A DNA stretch of 64,000 bases. Origin: Acholoe squamosa. Its lineage: Eukaryota; Annelida; Polychaeta; Phyllodocida; Polynoidae. Position numbers and translations under genes: made by a program. Position 1 is the first letter of the stretch; each line of letters begins with the position of its first letter. Below the pieces are notes generated by a model, which had not been told where the DNA came from, ran no database searches, and saw only the letters and a program-made list of their open reading frames with translations. This document shows, one piece after another, positions 31,822 to 44,997 of this stretch. Location of the stretch: contig OX439044.1 of NCBI GenBank assembly GCA_949317995.1, positions 51,478,166 through 51,542,165 of the forward strand, read 5' to 3'.

Positions 31822-33878
31822 CTGTAAGCAGAGAAAAGAGACAATTGTTACTTTATTTGTATTCTTTATTTTGTGTACTGGTTGCTGCTATGGGTGAACT
31901 GTGGAAAATCTGGAGTTTGGCGATGAAACATTATTGGTCAGATTTAAATGTCAAAGGAAAGAGTGTAACATATAAAACTGACATTTGTTCATTTTCATGC
32001 GTTTCTCTATTATAGGCCCCTACAGTCACCATAATATCTTCCTGTCTTTCAGATTTGTAAAAATACCAATGGTCAGACCATTTAGAACTGGTTCAGCTCT
32101 ATACCTGCTAGCCGACCATGTGGTCGCGTCGCCTGTCTGACCTATGTCACCTGTCATTTCACCTTGTGGGTCACAGGTGGCCAGTGAAGGTCATGACCTA
32201 TACTGACACCACCCGACATACAGGGGCAAGGGCCAGGAGGGCGGCTTCTTTGATGCATGCCTGCTCTCCTGGGAGGTAAAATACTTTAATGTAAAATACA
32301 GAAATCTCAACTTCCCACAAAGTCATAAGAAGGCAATTCGCTGACACACGGTAGAATCTCGCCTACTGTCGAAAGCCAAGTCCTGAGATATATTCATTCC
32401 AGAATTCAGATGAGCATCCAAGAAATGTCTTGGTGGATTGGGGTTAATGCAAAGCCATAGATCTCATTAGGATCACTCTGATTCCTCCCTTTGATACACC
32501 CACCGTCTGCTCACTTCCCTCTTTTTGATGCTACATAGAGCTTATGCACAAAGCAGATGTGAGCAACTTTCAACAGCCCGGCCCCATGGCGTTAGGACTA
32601 GTTTATAGGTACGGGAGACCAAGGAAAATGTTTGCTTCTGGCCATCTGACTGTAGTCAGAAAACCCCACCTTACATTTCCATGGAGCCTCCCTTTCCCTT
32701 CTTCATGTACTAAGGCATGATTGTTCACAAAGACAATTTTCTGCCCATAGATTTTTCATGTAATGATAAGCTGCAAATGTAGACCTCAACATTATTGACC
32801 AGATATATATCCTGTGCTGCCTTTGGCTCAACAGGCGTGGGTGGATGTATTTTTGTACAGCGCCTGGTCAATGAAGGGAGTGATTGAGTATAGATATTCA
32901 TGTAATAATGTCATTTCGGCAACTATGGTAATATTCGTGAAACCTATATTACATAGCGATGGCGTAGAATTTGATGTCCAGGTGATCTATACGTAGTACA
33001 GATAGGATCATTCTACATTGTAAACATCACAATATGTTTCTTATGATTGGTAATTTTGACAAATGACAACCTTGCTTTATATTTACCAGACGGTAGCCAA
33101 AAGGGAGAGACGATGTGGAAGGAATGTACTATAGACCCCTCTAAATTCCAAAAAAGGCAACGAACCAACCCACCATAATGAGAAATAAATGCACTTAAAT
33201 ATACAGATTCAGTCTGTCGACCAATTCCCTGAATGGCTTTGCTATTCTATCCTTATCTGTCTTTGTATCTGACACGAGCCGGCCACGTGGGCGTCCAGCC
33301 TCCGCAGGGGACCCTTTGTTCCACAAAGTATATACCCCGTACCAGACGCTTAACGCGTCCACTGACCACGTGATTAAGTGGTTTAACCCCTGCTGCCCTC
33401 TATCGCCGGTGGATGGAACTCACTGATCCATGTATACGGCTGAGGACCTTATCGATGACAAACGATGAGCAGGGACTGTACAACATTTGTTTCCTTTTAT
33501 GTTAATGTCACAGTGTATTCTCTGCACCTACGTTGTTCCAGAGTTCAAATATGTCTTGGTTCTACATGGGATTTATCGCCGTTGGGTGTCAAGTGACACG
33601 ATGCAGTACATCAGTGGAAGAAGATCCATCATTTAAAGCATATGCTACATAGTTTGGACTGAATTCCCTTTCTCTACCCGTTGGGAGACACCAAACGTAT
33701 ACATCTAAGACTAGTTCACAATATGGCTACTCAACATTGTTCCCTCTATAAATTGATCAATATGTGTCGCGGAATGGATATGGGTAAATTATTTATTGGT
33801 CCCGTCCATGCTCAATGTCATTATTCAATACGGCAATACAAATGAATACATTATGATGCAAGAAATACTTGCCTCATA

Positions 33879-34411
33879 GGACCATTTCCATACACTACCT
33901 ACAGCACCATTTCCATACACTACTCACGCACAGGTACATTTCCATGTACACTACTCATAGCACCATTTCCATAGACTACTCACCATATCACATCCATACA
34001 CACACAACACCATTTCCATACACTACTCACAGCACAATTCCCATGCACTACTCACAGCACCATTTCCATAGACTACTCGCAGCACCATTTCCATACACTG
34101 CTCACAGCACCATTTCCATACACTGCTCACAGCACCATTTCCATACACTACTCACAGCGCCATTTCCATACACTACTCACAGCAGGATCTCCATGCACTA
34201 CTCACAGCACGGTTTCCATGCACTACTCACACACAGTACCATTTTAATATGCCACACACACAGCACCATTTTCATACACTACTCACATCACCATTTCCAT
34301 ACACTACACACACAGCAACATTTCCATACACTACTCACACCATTTGCATAAACCTCTCACCGTACCCTCTCTATGCACTACTCACAACACCATTCCCATA
34401 TTCTACACACC
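33879..34411. repeat. 25-bp minisatellite, about 20 imperfect units
   Basis: The unit is CACCATTTCCATACAC plus TACTCACAG. On the minus strand each unit carries GTGAGTAGTG, a strong 5' splice-site match. It keeps a long His/Thr/Ser-rich frame open on the plus strand, which is judged spurious. Confidence 0.93.
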
Positions 34412-37378
34412 TCTAGGCCTTAGTATGACCTGAAGAGAGGGAGGGAATTATCTGATTGGTTGATAATGCATCTCGGGTCAATCCTATACGCTTCTGACTA
34501 CCTTCAAACAGCTGAAGGGGCAAGCTTCTTTCATGGGAAGCCCCAGATGGAGGCTGCCACACGTGTGACGTGTAAAGAGAACATGCCAGAAACTCATTAA
34601 TGATGGAGGAACAGGGGAGAAAAAGGCATCAAGTCACACAGCCAGCCAAAAACACATGCTACAAGGGAATGCTGCGGAGAAGAATGGTAGATGCAACAGG
34701 GTTTCAACATTATCTGAGTCAGTTCAGGTTTTACATCATGGAGGATGAGAGATTTGGGGTGAATCCTTGAGATATATTAGAGGAATTACTAAACTGAATT
34801 GTCTATAAGATGGCGAATTCTGCAACGCGGAAATTAAGTGCGTTTCCTGACTGAAAGTAGAATAATGGTCATTTCTGACTACAAGGAATTTCCCACTTAG
34901 AAAGATGATGCCCCATAGTTTATTCAAGAAAAGAATCCCTACTGGTGGTCTCCATAATTATAGCAAAAGTTGCACAAACTTCCATGGTATTTAATACAGA
35001 AAACGTGTGGTATATAATTTTGCAATGCATGGCAGGTATTCATGTACAAAACGAAATCCCATATTCAATCTAATAATTAACACTAATAAAGATATTCTTT
35101 GCCACGGTTGCAAGATGCAATATTCATAAGCTACACAGTGAGAGAAGCCTGATGCAGACTGGCTGGTGTTCTGTTTGGTCCTCACCCAGGGTCCTCACGT
35201 CTAATGGGCGGGACAGCTGCCAGTCTGGGCTGTCCTTTTTATTGGCTTCACTGATGTAGTAAGCAGCTCAGTAAGGCCACGGTCAGCCACCTCTATTCAC
35301 CAACACCATGATAGTAGAGCCATGCAGCACCCATCACCTTTGGGAACACCATAGAACCAGTGCTGTAACCTTCTATCCAAGCACAGCACCAGGGTCTTTT
35401 CATATCATAACCGTCAGTGCAAACTCATGCCTTGGTCTCTTAGTAAGGCCTCTTCCAGGGGTGGGGTGGGGGGTCAAAAACCTTCCACATTCAATTTTCA
35501 GTATTTCTGACTACATGGAATTGTACCATCATTTCTGGTGCACAGTCACAACCTTTACACCAAAGACCTGACGTCACCTGAGCGCATCTACACTGGCCGC
35601 TGGACCCTGGAACCTATACATTTTAACATGATTTTTCTATTTTCCTCAATCAGCGATTTCAGTCTACATAGGGCCAGGCCCCTGGAGGGCATTATGATGT
35701 CCTACATGACAGCTGGTCGTCAATTGATGTCAGAGTGTGATCTCTCTTAGGCCCCCAGATAAGGTCAATACTGGCCTCCCTTGGTGCTAGTCTTACCTAC
35801 CGACTGGTGAGGGTTAGTGGGAGGTGGGCCAACATAGACACAGATCAAAGGGGTCTATGTTAGAGGATAGATGATACATGGAAGGACAGTTAGGCCTTCA
35901 TCGCCCTGCCCTACCTCCTCCACCCATCCAGGGCAGAAAAGAAGTGTTGTATCAACTACTTCTTGCTCATCTTGCCCAGACTATTAACCGATCAACTGGG
36001 ACATACTATAGTACCCAACTACTGAAGATGACCATTGATTGATTGATTTGTTTCATGCCACGTTTCATATGACTGCCTCATTAGTTTACACACATTCGTT
36101 CCTGTCTTTCTCAGTCTGGACAGGTATTTAAATTGCTTGTCCAAACAGCTATACAGGTATTTATATGCTACTTGTCCATCATAACAGTGACTTGAGATGA
36201 ATGATCAAATCTATGAGGAGGGGTGCGGGGGAGGGGAAACTGCGTCATGGGGCTTCAATACTGAACTCTTTTCAAAGGATAGCAAGTGCATTCTTATCTG
36301 CCTAGTCCCATAGACAGGGCCAGACAAACCACAACCTTTAATCACTCAGACGTGGTTCACTAAGGGGGAAATCCGATGAAAAAAAGACAAGGATGTAGGC
36401 GTGGGCCCGAGCATACAAACACCAGTTGACCACTTGTTCACCTTATGTGACAAGAAACCTCGAGTTTGTCGCCTTTCATGTATCCGTTATGCCAACTGTT
36501 AGTATGGAGTGGACTACTCCTTCATGGACTTCCAATGAAGTTATTCTGCTCCTTCATGCCCTTGCCATGAAGGTCCCCACTCCACAGAGGGAAGCTACCG
36601 AAGTAATTGGATAAAGGCGCAATTAGAATTCTGAACAGAATTCAGATGCATAAGCCATGCAATACCAGTATTTAGATCTCCTGCCTATTAACATTACTTG
36701 ACGTGGCACCTCTGTATTTACATTATGTATGAGGAAGATGAGTGGTATGCTGAATAATTGGACCTGTAATATCGAAGCCGAACACAAATTGAGAAATGAA
36801 TAATGAGGTAAGGATACAGGAGATGGGATCATTACCTTAATGGATGACTAATGGAAACCTTCAAAAGACCACTATAGTATATTTCATACCGACATATGCA
36901 GTTTAGGTAGACCTATTGAATTATGAGCTATAGAATTACGGAGGCCCCAGGCGTCCTGTACGTTGTGGCCAACAGGGGGCAATGTACATCAGCATAACGA
37001 GACAGATGAATGGTAACTGATGACAAGAGTGAGTTCATTAACGCCTTATCAAACACCTATCAGAAATGTCATTAGCTTTGATAGCACGGGGGGGGGGGGC
37101 ATATCTGGCCTTCTATAGCCTGCAGGCTTCTATGCAGTATCAGGTAGATTGCCGCAATACCTGATATCTGTCTCAAATCAGAGCATTTAAACGACACCAT
37201 TTAGAAATATAGGCTAGCAATGTCAAGATATCATCGGGGTATTGCGTGAAGCAATTCATATTCAAAGAGCATAGAGTCATTTATGAAGAGAATCATTTAA
37301 ATCGGTCGATCAACTATTCCAGCTTCATCATTGTAATCGAGAAATTTATCTTTCTCTCACCTTGTGCACTAAGACTTC

Positions 37379-37531
37379 CGTATCGTCGTTTTCAAGCGCC
37401 CCAGCGCTCTTTGATTTGGCGGCCTCATTTCCCAGGTGCTTATTCAAACTCCATTTTTAGTGCTTAAGAAATATTTCATGACCCCTGTACCCCGGCACTT
37501 ATTTGAGACAGTGCTTAAACACGACGATACG
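37379..37531. mobile_element. Short MITE with CGTATCGTCG ends
   Basis: A 153-bp element with inverted ends CGTATCGTCGTTTTCAAG and its complement. The interior (GTGCTTATTCAAACTCC, CTGTACCCCGGCACTTA) is related to 48899-49070. Confidence 0.7.
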
Positions 37532-38026
37532 ATATATAATACTCTCCATACTATCGCTATCCCAGTGGAACTACGAGCGTTATATTCGTGCCCCATTGGT
37601 ACAAGCACTGTATAAATGAAGTCTTGTTATTAGGAAAAGACCATTGTGGACATTTCTCCAATAGCTGATTTGCATAGATTGCAGCATGGCAAATGAATGT
37701 AATCTAGAACCGAGATCAATAGCCATTTACTGTGGACGTTAAAGCAGTTGTGAGATGAGAGCACCACTGGGTATTCATTCAGAAACTGTAATTTACCATC
37801 TCTAGCTGCTCACAAGGAAATGTGTTTCTTCTTCTAAGTGCGAGATGCTACCAATCATGCCTGTAGGGAGCCCTAGGGCCCTTATAGCATTAAGAGTGGG
37901 ACGTCTAGGGTATTGATCTAATGCACCCACCTTCTCTCTGTTAGTTCTATCCTGGAGAATCACCTCCAAGGTCTGCACAGGATAGATATAAGGATTTCAA
38001 GGCATTTGTAATTGGATGTGTAGGCC

Positions 38027-38103
38027 TTTTTCAACAGCTAAGGTCATATTCATGGCAAGAAAACTACATTACACAATTTCACAGAGGAATGTGTTGATGC
38101 CCC

Positions 38104-38168
<65 letters not shown>

Positions 38169-38234
38169 CACACATATCATGAGGGGATAGAAAAAGAGGA
38201 GAAATAGACCCTTTTAAGTGAGCTAGAGAAGCCC
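38027..38234 (+). mobile_element. SINE-like repeat, copy 2 with an internal (AT)n expansion
   Basis: Matches copy 1 from AGCTAAGGTCATATTCATGG to GAAGCCC. It lacks the GTGAGTGAGT end. The CATATGTGC site of the family is expanded into a 59-bp AT tract (38107-38165). Confidence 0.7.
38107..38165. repeat. (AT)n microsatellite
   Basis: Pure AT repeat inside SINE-like copy 2. Confidence 0.97.
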
Positions 38235-39019
38235 TGCGGGGGGATAGGAAATTTGAGTGTTATAGGAAGTGGGAATGCCATATGGAGTTGTATCAATTTT
38301 ATCAAGCCAGACTTCTAGATCATTTAGAGTAACCAACCATAATTTATGGTGAGTAAGGCTGCATCTAAACATCAGGATTATCCATAACCATGAGATTACA
38401 GTGACGGTAATTTGATATTATGACCAAAAATAGGCTACATAGTAATTTGAAGTCATGGCTTGCCCTCAGAGCAGTTATAACAGGACTTCAGGGGAACAAG
38501 CGGGCTGAGGACTTCGTAGATTGTGTGGATACACTGCTGCCACATATCAGAAACTCAAATGCAAGATGTCCTTGAAGATTCACTTTCTGCATCTGACCCC
38601 CCATCCGCTGATAAAATCTGTGGCTCGGTAAGCGACATACATGGGGAGAGATTCTAGCAGGACCTCTCAGAGATACTACCAAAGATAGTGGTTACCTTCC
38701 CTTCTAGCAGGCTAGTAATGGGGTCTGATGAGGGATGGGCCCCAGCATTGTGTATAAGGGACAGGCAAAGCAGTCCCAAACAAGTGTCATCTAACTAATA
38801 TTTCGAGCATAATAATTTTACTACTTTTACTGCACATTACTGAGTCAAAGGATGAATAATTCATTAGATATGATTTTGTATATGGTAATCAAAGACTTTT
38901 CGAAAAGTGTAAATTTGTTGTACAGTGTGATAAATGGAAAGGTACACCTACATAGTCTATAAATCATACTCCAGTCACCTGCCATATACAAATAGACAGA
39001 CAGATGGGACTAGTGGTGG

Positions 39020-39177
39020 TAAGCCCTCCAAGGACCATATGATGCCTCCAGGTGCACATTCCTTTGTCATTGCCATGCATAGATGCAGTGCCCAGCACAA
39101 CATGGGTCGGCATTGTACAATGCAGGACTGGCGAGTACGTTACTCCTCAGGGATGCATTCATGCATCAAGGCGACCC
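39020..39177. repeat. GGCATGATGCATCAAT-family element, diverged copy
   Basis: Contains ATGATGCCTCCAGGTGCAC, then inverted arms GGTCGGCATTGTACAATG and CATTCATGCATCAAGGCGACC around GGCGAGTACG. It runs directly into an (AT)n tract. Confidence 0.5.
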
Positions 39178-39180
39178 ATA

Positions 39181-39243
<63 letters not shown>
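39178..39243. repeat. (AT)n microsatellite
   Basis: AT repeat with one TTT interruption near its start. It adjoins the palindromic element at 39020-39177. Confidence 0.97.
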
Positions 39244-39246
<3 letters not shown>

Positions 39247-41658
39247 TTCGGGTGTTTTCGACATGTCATAGTAGAATGAACAATATGGTCCTGATTGATG
39301 TTCTATATTAATGTTTGCAATTATTAATAGAGATATGTGCCTTGTATAAAAAGAGTATTTGAGTTACCCTAGTCTGTATTTAGGTAGGACTGGACTCCCG
39401 CTCAATGTTGGGAGAATTTATTTTCCGAGCAGTCATAATGACCCATAATACACTCAAAGTGTCTGGATATGGCTTTAAAATAGCAATTTAATTCATTCTG
39501 TACAAGATATAGTGATGAAGATGATCTGTGATGTTTACAAGTACTGCTCAGGTGGACTTGGAAAGTTCTACTGTTAACCTCACGTCCATAACGTTTTATC
39601 GGCATTTGGAAGCGTCCACGCAAATTTGGACCATACCGGCCATATCAAATATTGTTGCAAAAGGGCAACATATCTTGAAAGTATGAACATTCAGCCGAAC
39701 ATTCTAGATGGTGGAGATTCATTTTCAGACAGATTTAGTCATTTTTGAAGGTATGAGGGTAAAGTTAAGAATAATAATCTACATTTTCAAAAATTTCGAT
39801 AATCTACAAAGTTGGCGATGAAGTGTGGCAAAAGAAGTTATTGACTGAGGGATTTGATTTTCACTACACTTAAAGACATATATTGTACCATTATGGACAT
39901 GAAATATGATGTAGATAGCATGATATTTAATAGCTTTAATCATTGTCTGATTAAAAACATTACGGATGTGAGGTTAAAAATCTATGGTTTTATGCTGCGG
40001 GCTATAAAAACTGACCCGTTTGGAGTTGGTGACTTGAATCAACTTTTCTAATAAGCCAAGATATAGGGCTATCAATAAATAAAAGTGTCATAAAGTAATA
40101 ATGAGTTTTTGAATTTATTGGTCCTCAGGCTGGTGAACATCACTCACTGAATTGCACCACATGTATATTTCATCAAGGACTCTGTAACCTCAATTGTTTA
40201 AGAGCAGAAAGTTCTATTCCTCCCTTTGATATATAGCACCTGTGGGCAGCATTAATGATGCCTTTATGTTGTACCTCTCGTGTGCAGCTGACGTTTGCAC
40301 CTGGAAACTATGAATCTGTTTTACTTCTCTAAGTAATTACCATCTTCCTCACTTACCCTCTGATCCTGGTGGGTATTAACCATATCACCCACACCATTCT
40401 GCCACGAGAGACTAGGTGGCAGCAAGGTTGTTCGTAGTCTCTATATGCTTGACATCCCCAATGACTGGGTCCTAATGTATGCCTCCAGAACAGATGCTTG
40501 TACAAAGGTTATTATATATATGGTCAACTGCACTGAGCTGGGGTCACACAGGGCTCACTAAGCGGTAAAAATTAAACTGCTTTGATTGTTTTGAAATTGT
40601 GTGTCCAAAATACTGGCATACTGAGGCACCTACCCTGAAAATTGGGAACACTAATATCAAAAATTGCCAATTTTAGAGTCAATTCCATTATTTAGCATTA
40701 GTTCCTATGGGATTCCGGTCCAAATAGACTCATCTTTTAGGGAGTTAATTTTTCCACCATCAAGTGAAGACATTGACATGATATAATTTTTACATGATGC
40801 TGGGCATTGCCCTTTTATAATAGTAATCTGTCATAACAACAAAACTTCTTAATTCATGATATTTCAGGCATAATACATATTGTGGCACGTAGGGTTCCAT
40901 GCGGCACGTACGGTTCCTGACATGGAAAAACTGCCATAGATTTCCATTGAGTTGTATAATGTGACTGTAATATTTACATGTAGATAGGTGCATAAGTGGT
41001 TAATCTTTATGACAATGCATCTCTAGGAAATCCCATAACTATGTACTAGAGGAATCACTTTATGTGGCACATATGGTTCCTCTAAAATTACACCAAATCA
41101 CATTGCAATTTCAAATATGGCAATACCGAGGTATACTGTTAATGAATCTAAAATTCTTTACCTAATGACTGATAGTTGACACCTAAGGCTTTCTAATTAT
41201 ATTTTTGCATTTGATAAATATGATTTATTTCTCCCCACTATCATGTATTAAAGAATGAGGCACATATGGTTCCACTTTACCTACACCACAAGATTTTTAG
41301 CAATAACTCCAGGCAGATAAGGGGAATAGTTTTTGAATTGATTATATATAATGCTAAATATTGGGGGCTAGTGGAAATATAAAAACTTTATACATTTCTA
41401 ATGCATTTTCTCTTTACTTTGCCCCATACCAGTGGGAGAATTATGAAAAAAAACGTTCAAAATACCCCATAAAAAGCTTATTTTGTAGTCTGCTGCTTTA
41501 AATATTAATGATACATGGGCAAAACCATGGTTTCCAAGCAAGATCCTCACCTTACCCACCTAATTGAAATGAAAAATATCCAAAACGATCAATCTTTAGT
41601 CACATTTACCCCTTTCCCATGGTGAAAAATTGGTTTGTCCCCATCTCAGTGCAATTGA

Positions 41659-41660
<2 letters not shown>

Positions 41661-41708
<48 letters not shown>

Positions 41709-41722
41709 TTATATATATATAT
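41661..41722. repeat. (AT)n microsatellite
   Basis: AT repeat with one CTT interruption, 140 bp before the tRNA-Ala repeat block. Confidence 0.96.
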
Positions 41723-42013
41723 GTTTATTTCTTTTTGGATTGTACATGGGATAGGCTATAGTCCTAGGTTGGCTATGCCTGTGTTTCATCCTGTGGACAA
41801 TAAATGTCTCAAATTCAAACTTGTTCCCATTGTTAGTAACTTCCCTGATAATATACATATGTAGGGGTTCGTTCCCCCGTCGGGTGCGCAGAGCCTTCAG
41901 AGGGACTGTTCACTTGGTTGTGTCACTCCCCCTATGTATACCATACCGATCCAGGGTAGTTGGAAGGTGGAAATGTCAGTGGGGCCGTGTTGGTGACAGG
42001 GTATGTCAGGCCA

Positions 42014-42084
42014 GGGGATGTAGCTCAGCGGTAGAGCGCTCAACTTGCAAGCGAGAGACCCGGGTTCGAATCCCGGTGTCTCCA
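42014..42084 (+). tRNA. tRNA-Ala (anticodon TGC), copy 1
   Basis: 71-nt cloverleaf. The acceptor stem GGGGATG pairs with TGTCTCC and includes the G3:U70 pair that marks alanine tRNA. The A box is TAGCTCAGCGG and the B box is GGTTCGAATCC. The anticodon loop CTTGCAA gives TGC, and the discriminator base is A. A TTTT pol III terminator lies at 42092-42095. The anticodon stem has two non-pairs (A30-C40 and A31-G39), so decay or an unusual stem is possible. Confidence 0.9.
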
Positions 42085-42472
42085 GAAGACGTTTTCACTA
42101 ACCACTACAGTGGTGGAGACACCGAGTGGTCCTGCCTCGCAAGGGGGACCTTTAGAGAGCTCGGTACCTGGGCCGGTATGGTATAGACAAGCGCTTCAAC
42201 TTGCTAGTGCTGAGGGACTTGGAAACAGATGGGCTGTGTGTGACTCAGTACTGGTACCGTTCAGACTGGACTGGAGGACCGGTTCTGGCGGGATATGGTT
42301 GAAGCTGGTTGGGAGGAGTGTAGGGGTTCGTTCCCCCGTCGGGTGCGCAGAGCCTTCAGAGGGACTGTTCACTTGGTTGTGTCACTCCCCCTATGTATAC
42401 CATACCGATCCAGGGTAGTTGGAAGGTGGAAATGTCAGTGGGGCCGTGTTGGTGACAGGGTATGTCAGGCCA

Positions 42473-42543
42473 GGGGATGTAGCTCAGCGGTAGAGCGCTC
42501 AACTTGCAAGTGAGAGACCCGGGTTCGAATCCCGGTGTCTCCA
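42473..42543 (+). tRNA. tRNA-Ala (anticodon TGC), copy 2
   Basis: Identical to copy 1 except T instead of C at the position equivalent to base 40. This restores an A-U pair in the anticodon stem and leaves only A31-G39 unpaired. The TTTT terminator lies at 42551-42554. The gene lies exactly 459 bp after copy 1 in a direct repeat. Confidence 0.92.
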
Positions 42544-43390
42544 GAAGACGTTTTCACTAACCACTACACATATATGGGTGTTTGGTGGCCTGTGCCATGC
42601 TTTAGTGTTAGTAGCTGATGTTGTTGTACGAGTAGGTATAAACTTTTACTGTTACTCTGAGATGTGTATTCTTTTAACTGGAATCTGTACCTATTTATAA
42701 ATTATAACCTTTGCATGTTTTTTTAGGGTTGAATCGTAGAGGGCTCTCATTCCATCACCAAATCTTGCATAATCAGTAATTGCTCTGTGCTCACCTCCAA
42801 GGGAATTCCACAACAATGCACAACTATATTACATACCTTTTTGTACCTTAGTTTTCCGGGTGATAAATGTCTTTAGCAGCCTGTTATTGCAGGAGAGTGA
42901 TGTTTTTTTCCCGTAGGTTGAGACCACCCAGAGGCTAAATTGATGAACTCTGCTCTTGCTCAGATTGTATATACATCTCCCCTAAATAGGTTCCTAGTGC
43001 TGCAACACAGATTGTTTTTCAGGGGACATTCTGATTGAGACACGAGTATAGGGACTTAGTCCCTTATGTCCTTAATCATACATCCTTATGGTAAACATAC
43101 ATTCCCTTCACTCTACAACCTGCTTAGACTTGCCAACCTGCTAAGTAATGTCAATGGAGATTTATCATTACAGAGCGCACTCTTGTTCAGGGCACTACCG
43201 TAAGACCGTGCACCCTGCCGTATTCGAAGTAACTATTTATCCTATGCATTGCTAGGAGCATCAAAGGTGGTTTTATCTTGGTAAAACCTATATCAACTTG
43301 ATAGGCCTACCACCAGCTGGATGGTTGCTACCTGGGGGTGGGGGTGGGTGGGACGGGACACTGGGAATGTAAAACCCAAGGTAATGGAGC

Positions 43391-43565
43391 GAGTGAGTAA
43401 TAGATATTTAACGCCATTTCGACAGCTAAGGTTATATTCATGGCGAGAATTACATTACACAATTTCACAGAGGAATGTGTCAGTGCCCACACATATGTGC
43501 ACTTCACACATCGAGTGGAGAGAAAAGATGAGTTATAGACCCTTTTAAGTGGGCTAGGGAAGCCC
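43391..43565 (+). mobile_element. SINE-like repeat, copy 3
   Basis: Runs GAGTGAGTAATAGATATTTA to GGGCTAGGGAAGCCCT, colinear with copy 1. The middle reads CACATATGTGCACTTCACAC. Confidence 0.7.
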
Positions 43566-44067
43566 TAAAACACAAGGTAATCAAAGGGGCACCAGGTAGA
43601 TACACCTGAATCTCACCTGCATCCACAGGTGTAGGTGATGGATGGGTTAATCTTCCTGGAGGTGACTATAATCTTCCTTTGGGCTAATACGATCAAAAGG
43701 ATTAATTAAATTCAAATAGGTAGCTGACGCATATCCTGACCCAAACTACCCATGGTAGCATTCTTATAAAGATCTAATCAATGATGGGACTGCTTTGAAA
43801 GGCCTGTCTGGGAACTTTAGTGGAACCGTTTTGTTGCAATGACCCCCTCAGGATACTCCCATTCAAGTACATAAAGAGGATATACACCAACGGAACAAAG
43901 CTTCAAAAGGGCCATTGGGACCTGGACTTGGCTTAACGAGGCTGTAAACCACAGAGACCTCTGACAGATGATTCTGGAACCAACCAGCACAGGAAGCTGG
44001 CACTGCACTGAACTGCCCACCCCCCCAACGACTGCTTCTTCATGGGGTTGGTGCCTATGGCGAAAAT

Positions 44068-44290
44068 AAAATGTATATTTCAGGTCACCCGACCCTACCA
44101 AGCAAAACAGGGCCGACCCTAGACTTTTTTGTGGAAATTATACAATTTCTGGCTATTTATTAGTCAATTTAGTCTCCCGTGAGTCACCACAACTCGTGGC
44201 ATGTCTTTGAAGCAGTTATAAAAAAAATCCGACCTACCCTACCTAACTTTTTTCAGCATGTTACCTGAAACAAACAATTTTGTTTTGCCT
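44068..44290. mobile_element. Related GGTCGG-type inverted-repeat element
   Basis: Reverse-oriented relative of 52531-52916: TTTCAGGTCACCCGACCCTA on the left, and CCGACCTACCCTACC with GCATGTTACCTGAAACAAAC on the right. Confidence 0.6.
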
Positions 44291-44997
44291 AATTCAGGAC
44301 AGTGATCACAGAGATCGATTCTGGTCCCTCCCACCCACCTCTATGCAATCCCTTCACATTAAGGAGAAAGGCATCTCAGATACGTATTATGATAAATCAT
44401 AGCACACACCTCTTTTTAAGATTTATTGGGGACATGGCGTATAACGTAATATAATATACAGGTATCTACTTTGTGGGCATTTTCTTAAGAGATGGTGGAA
44501 AGGCTTGAATCCTATGTTAGCTATTACCCTGATTAAATGGTAAATGTAAAGGCTACTGTATAGGTCTGCAGAGTGCCGAATGTCTGTATGACGACACGTC
44601 CTGACCTCCTCATGGTGTCACCGAGAGCTACGTCTGTAATTGGGATACACGTGACCATGAGAAACTCAGAGAGATGGCGAGAGTCACGGGAGGTGCGGTA
44701 ACAAGGCTGGGGTCTTGCGTGTAGGTTACTAAAGAGTACAGTAGGTGGGACAGTGAACGTCACCCCACGTGTCTTTTCAGCTACAACATATATTCGACCT
44801 GTTACAAATGTAACCATAGTATGTCCATTTATGGACAGAATTCACATTAAATAAATGTAGAATCTCAAAAATGTTTGGGACATTAGGTATTCAACTCTAT
44901 ACCGTGCGGGGTCTTTCTTAAAAGAATATACATTTTCTGGCAGCTGGCAGGGTGTGCTTTTGAGGCAATATTAGGTACCAACTACAGATTCCCTGGT

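Larger units (their letters stand above)
31822..41859. other. Upstream PLCL region; no gene recognised
   Basis: Presumed first intron or 5' flank of PLCL. It holds the 25-bp minisatellite, small palindromic and MITE elements, a SINE-like copy and AT tracts. The motif GGCAC(G/A)TA..GGTTCC recurs four times at 40880-41280. Confidence 0.5.
41860..42568 (+). repeat. 1.5 copies of a 459-bp tRNA-Ala repeat unit
   Basis: Bases 41860-42109 and 42319-42568 are near-identical 250-bp direct repeats, each ending just after a tRNA-Ala terminator. The 209 bp between them completes one 459-bp unit. The flanks are simple ACATAT/CATATAT sequence. The unit is much more GC-rich than its surroundings, consistent with insertion of a piece of a tandem tRNA array. 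Confidence 0.9.

Noticed and set aside
33869-34351. 160-codon His/Thr/Ser-rich frame on the plus strand
   Set aside because: It is a by-product of the 25-bp minisatellite; the periodic composition and lack of a family match argue against a gene.
39083-39311. Ile/Tyr-repeat frames across AT tracts (also near 38016 and 41619)
   Set aside because: Pure translation of (AT)n microsatellites.
41821-42513. Frames across the tRNA-Ala repeat block
   Set aside because: They read through tRNA genes and their spacer; the sequence is explained by the tRNA unit.
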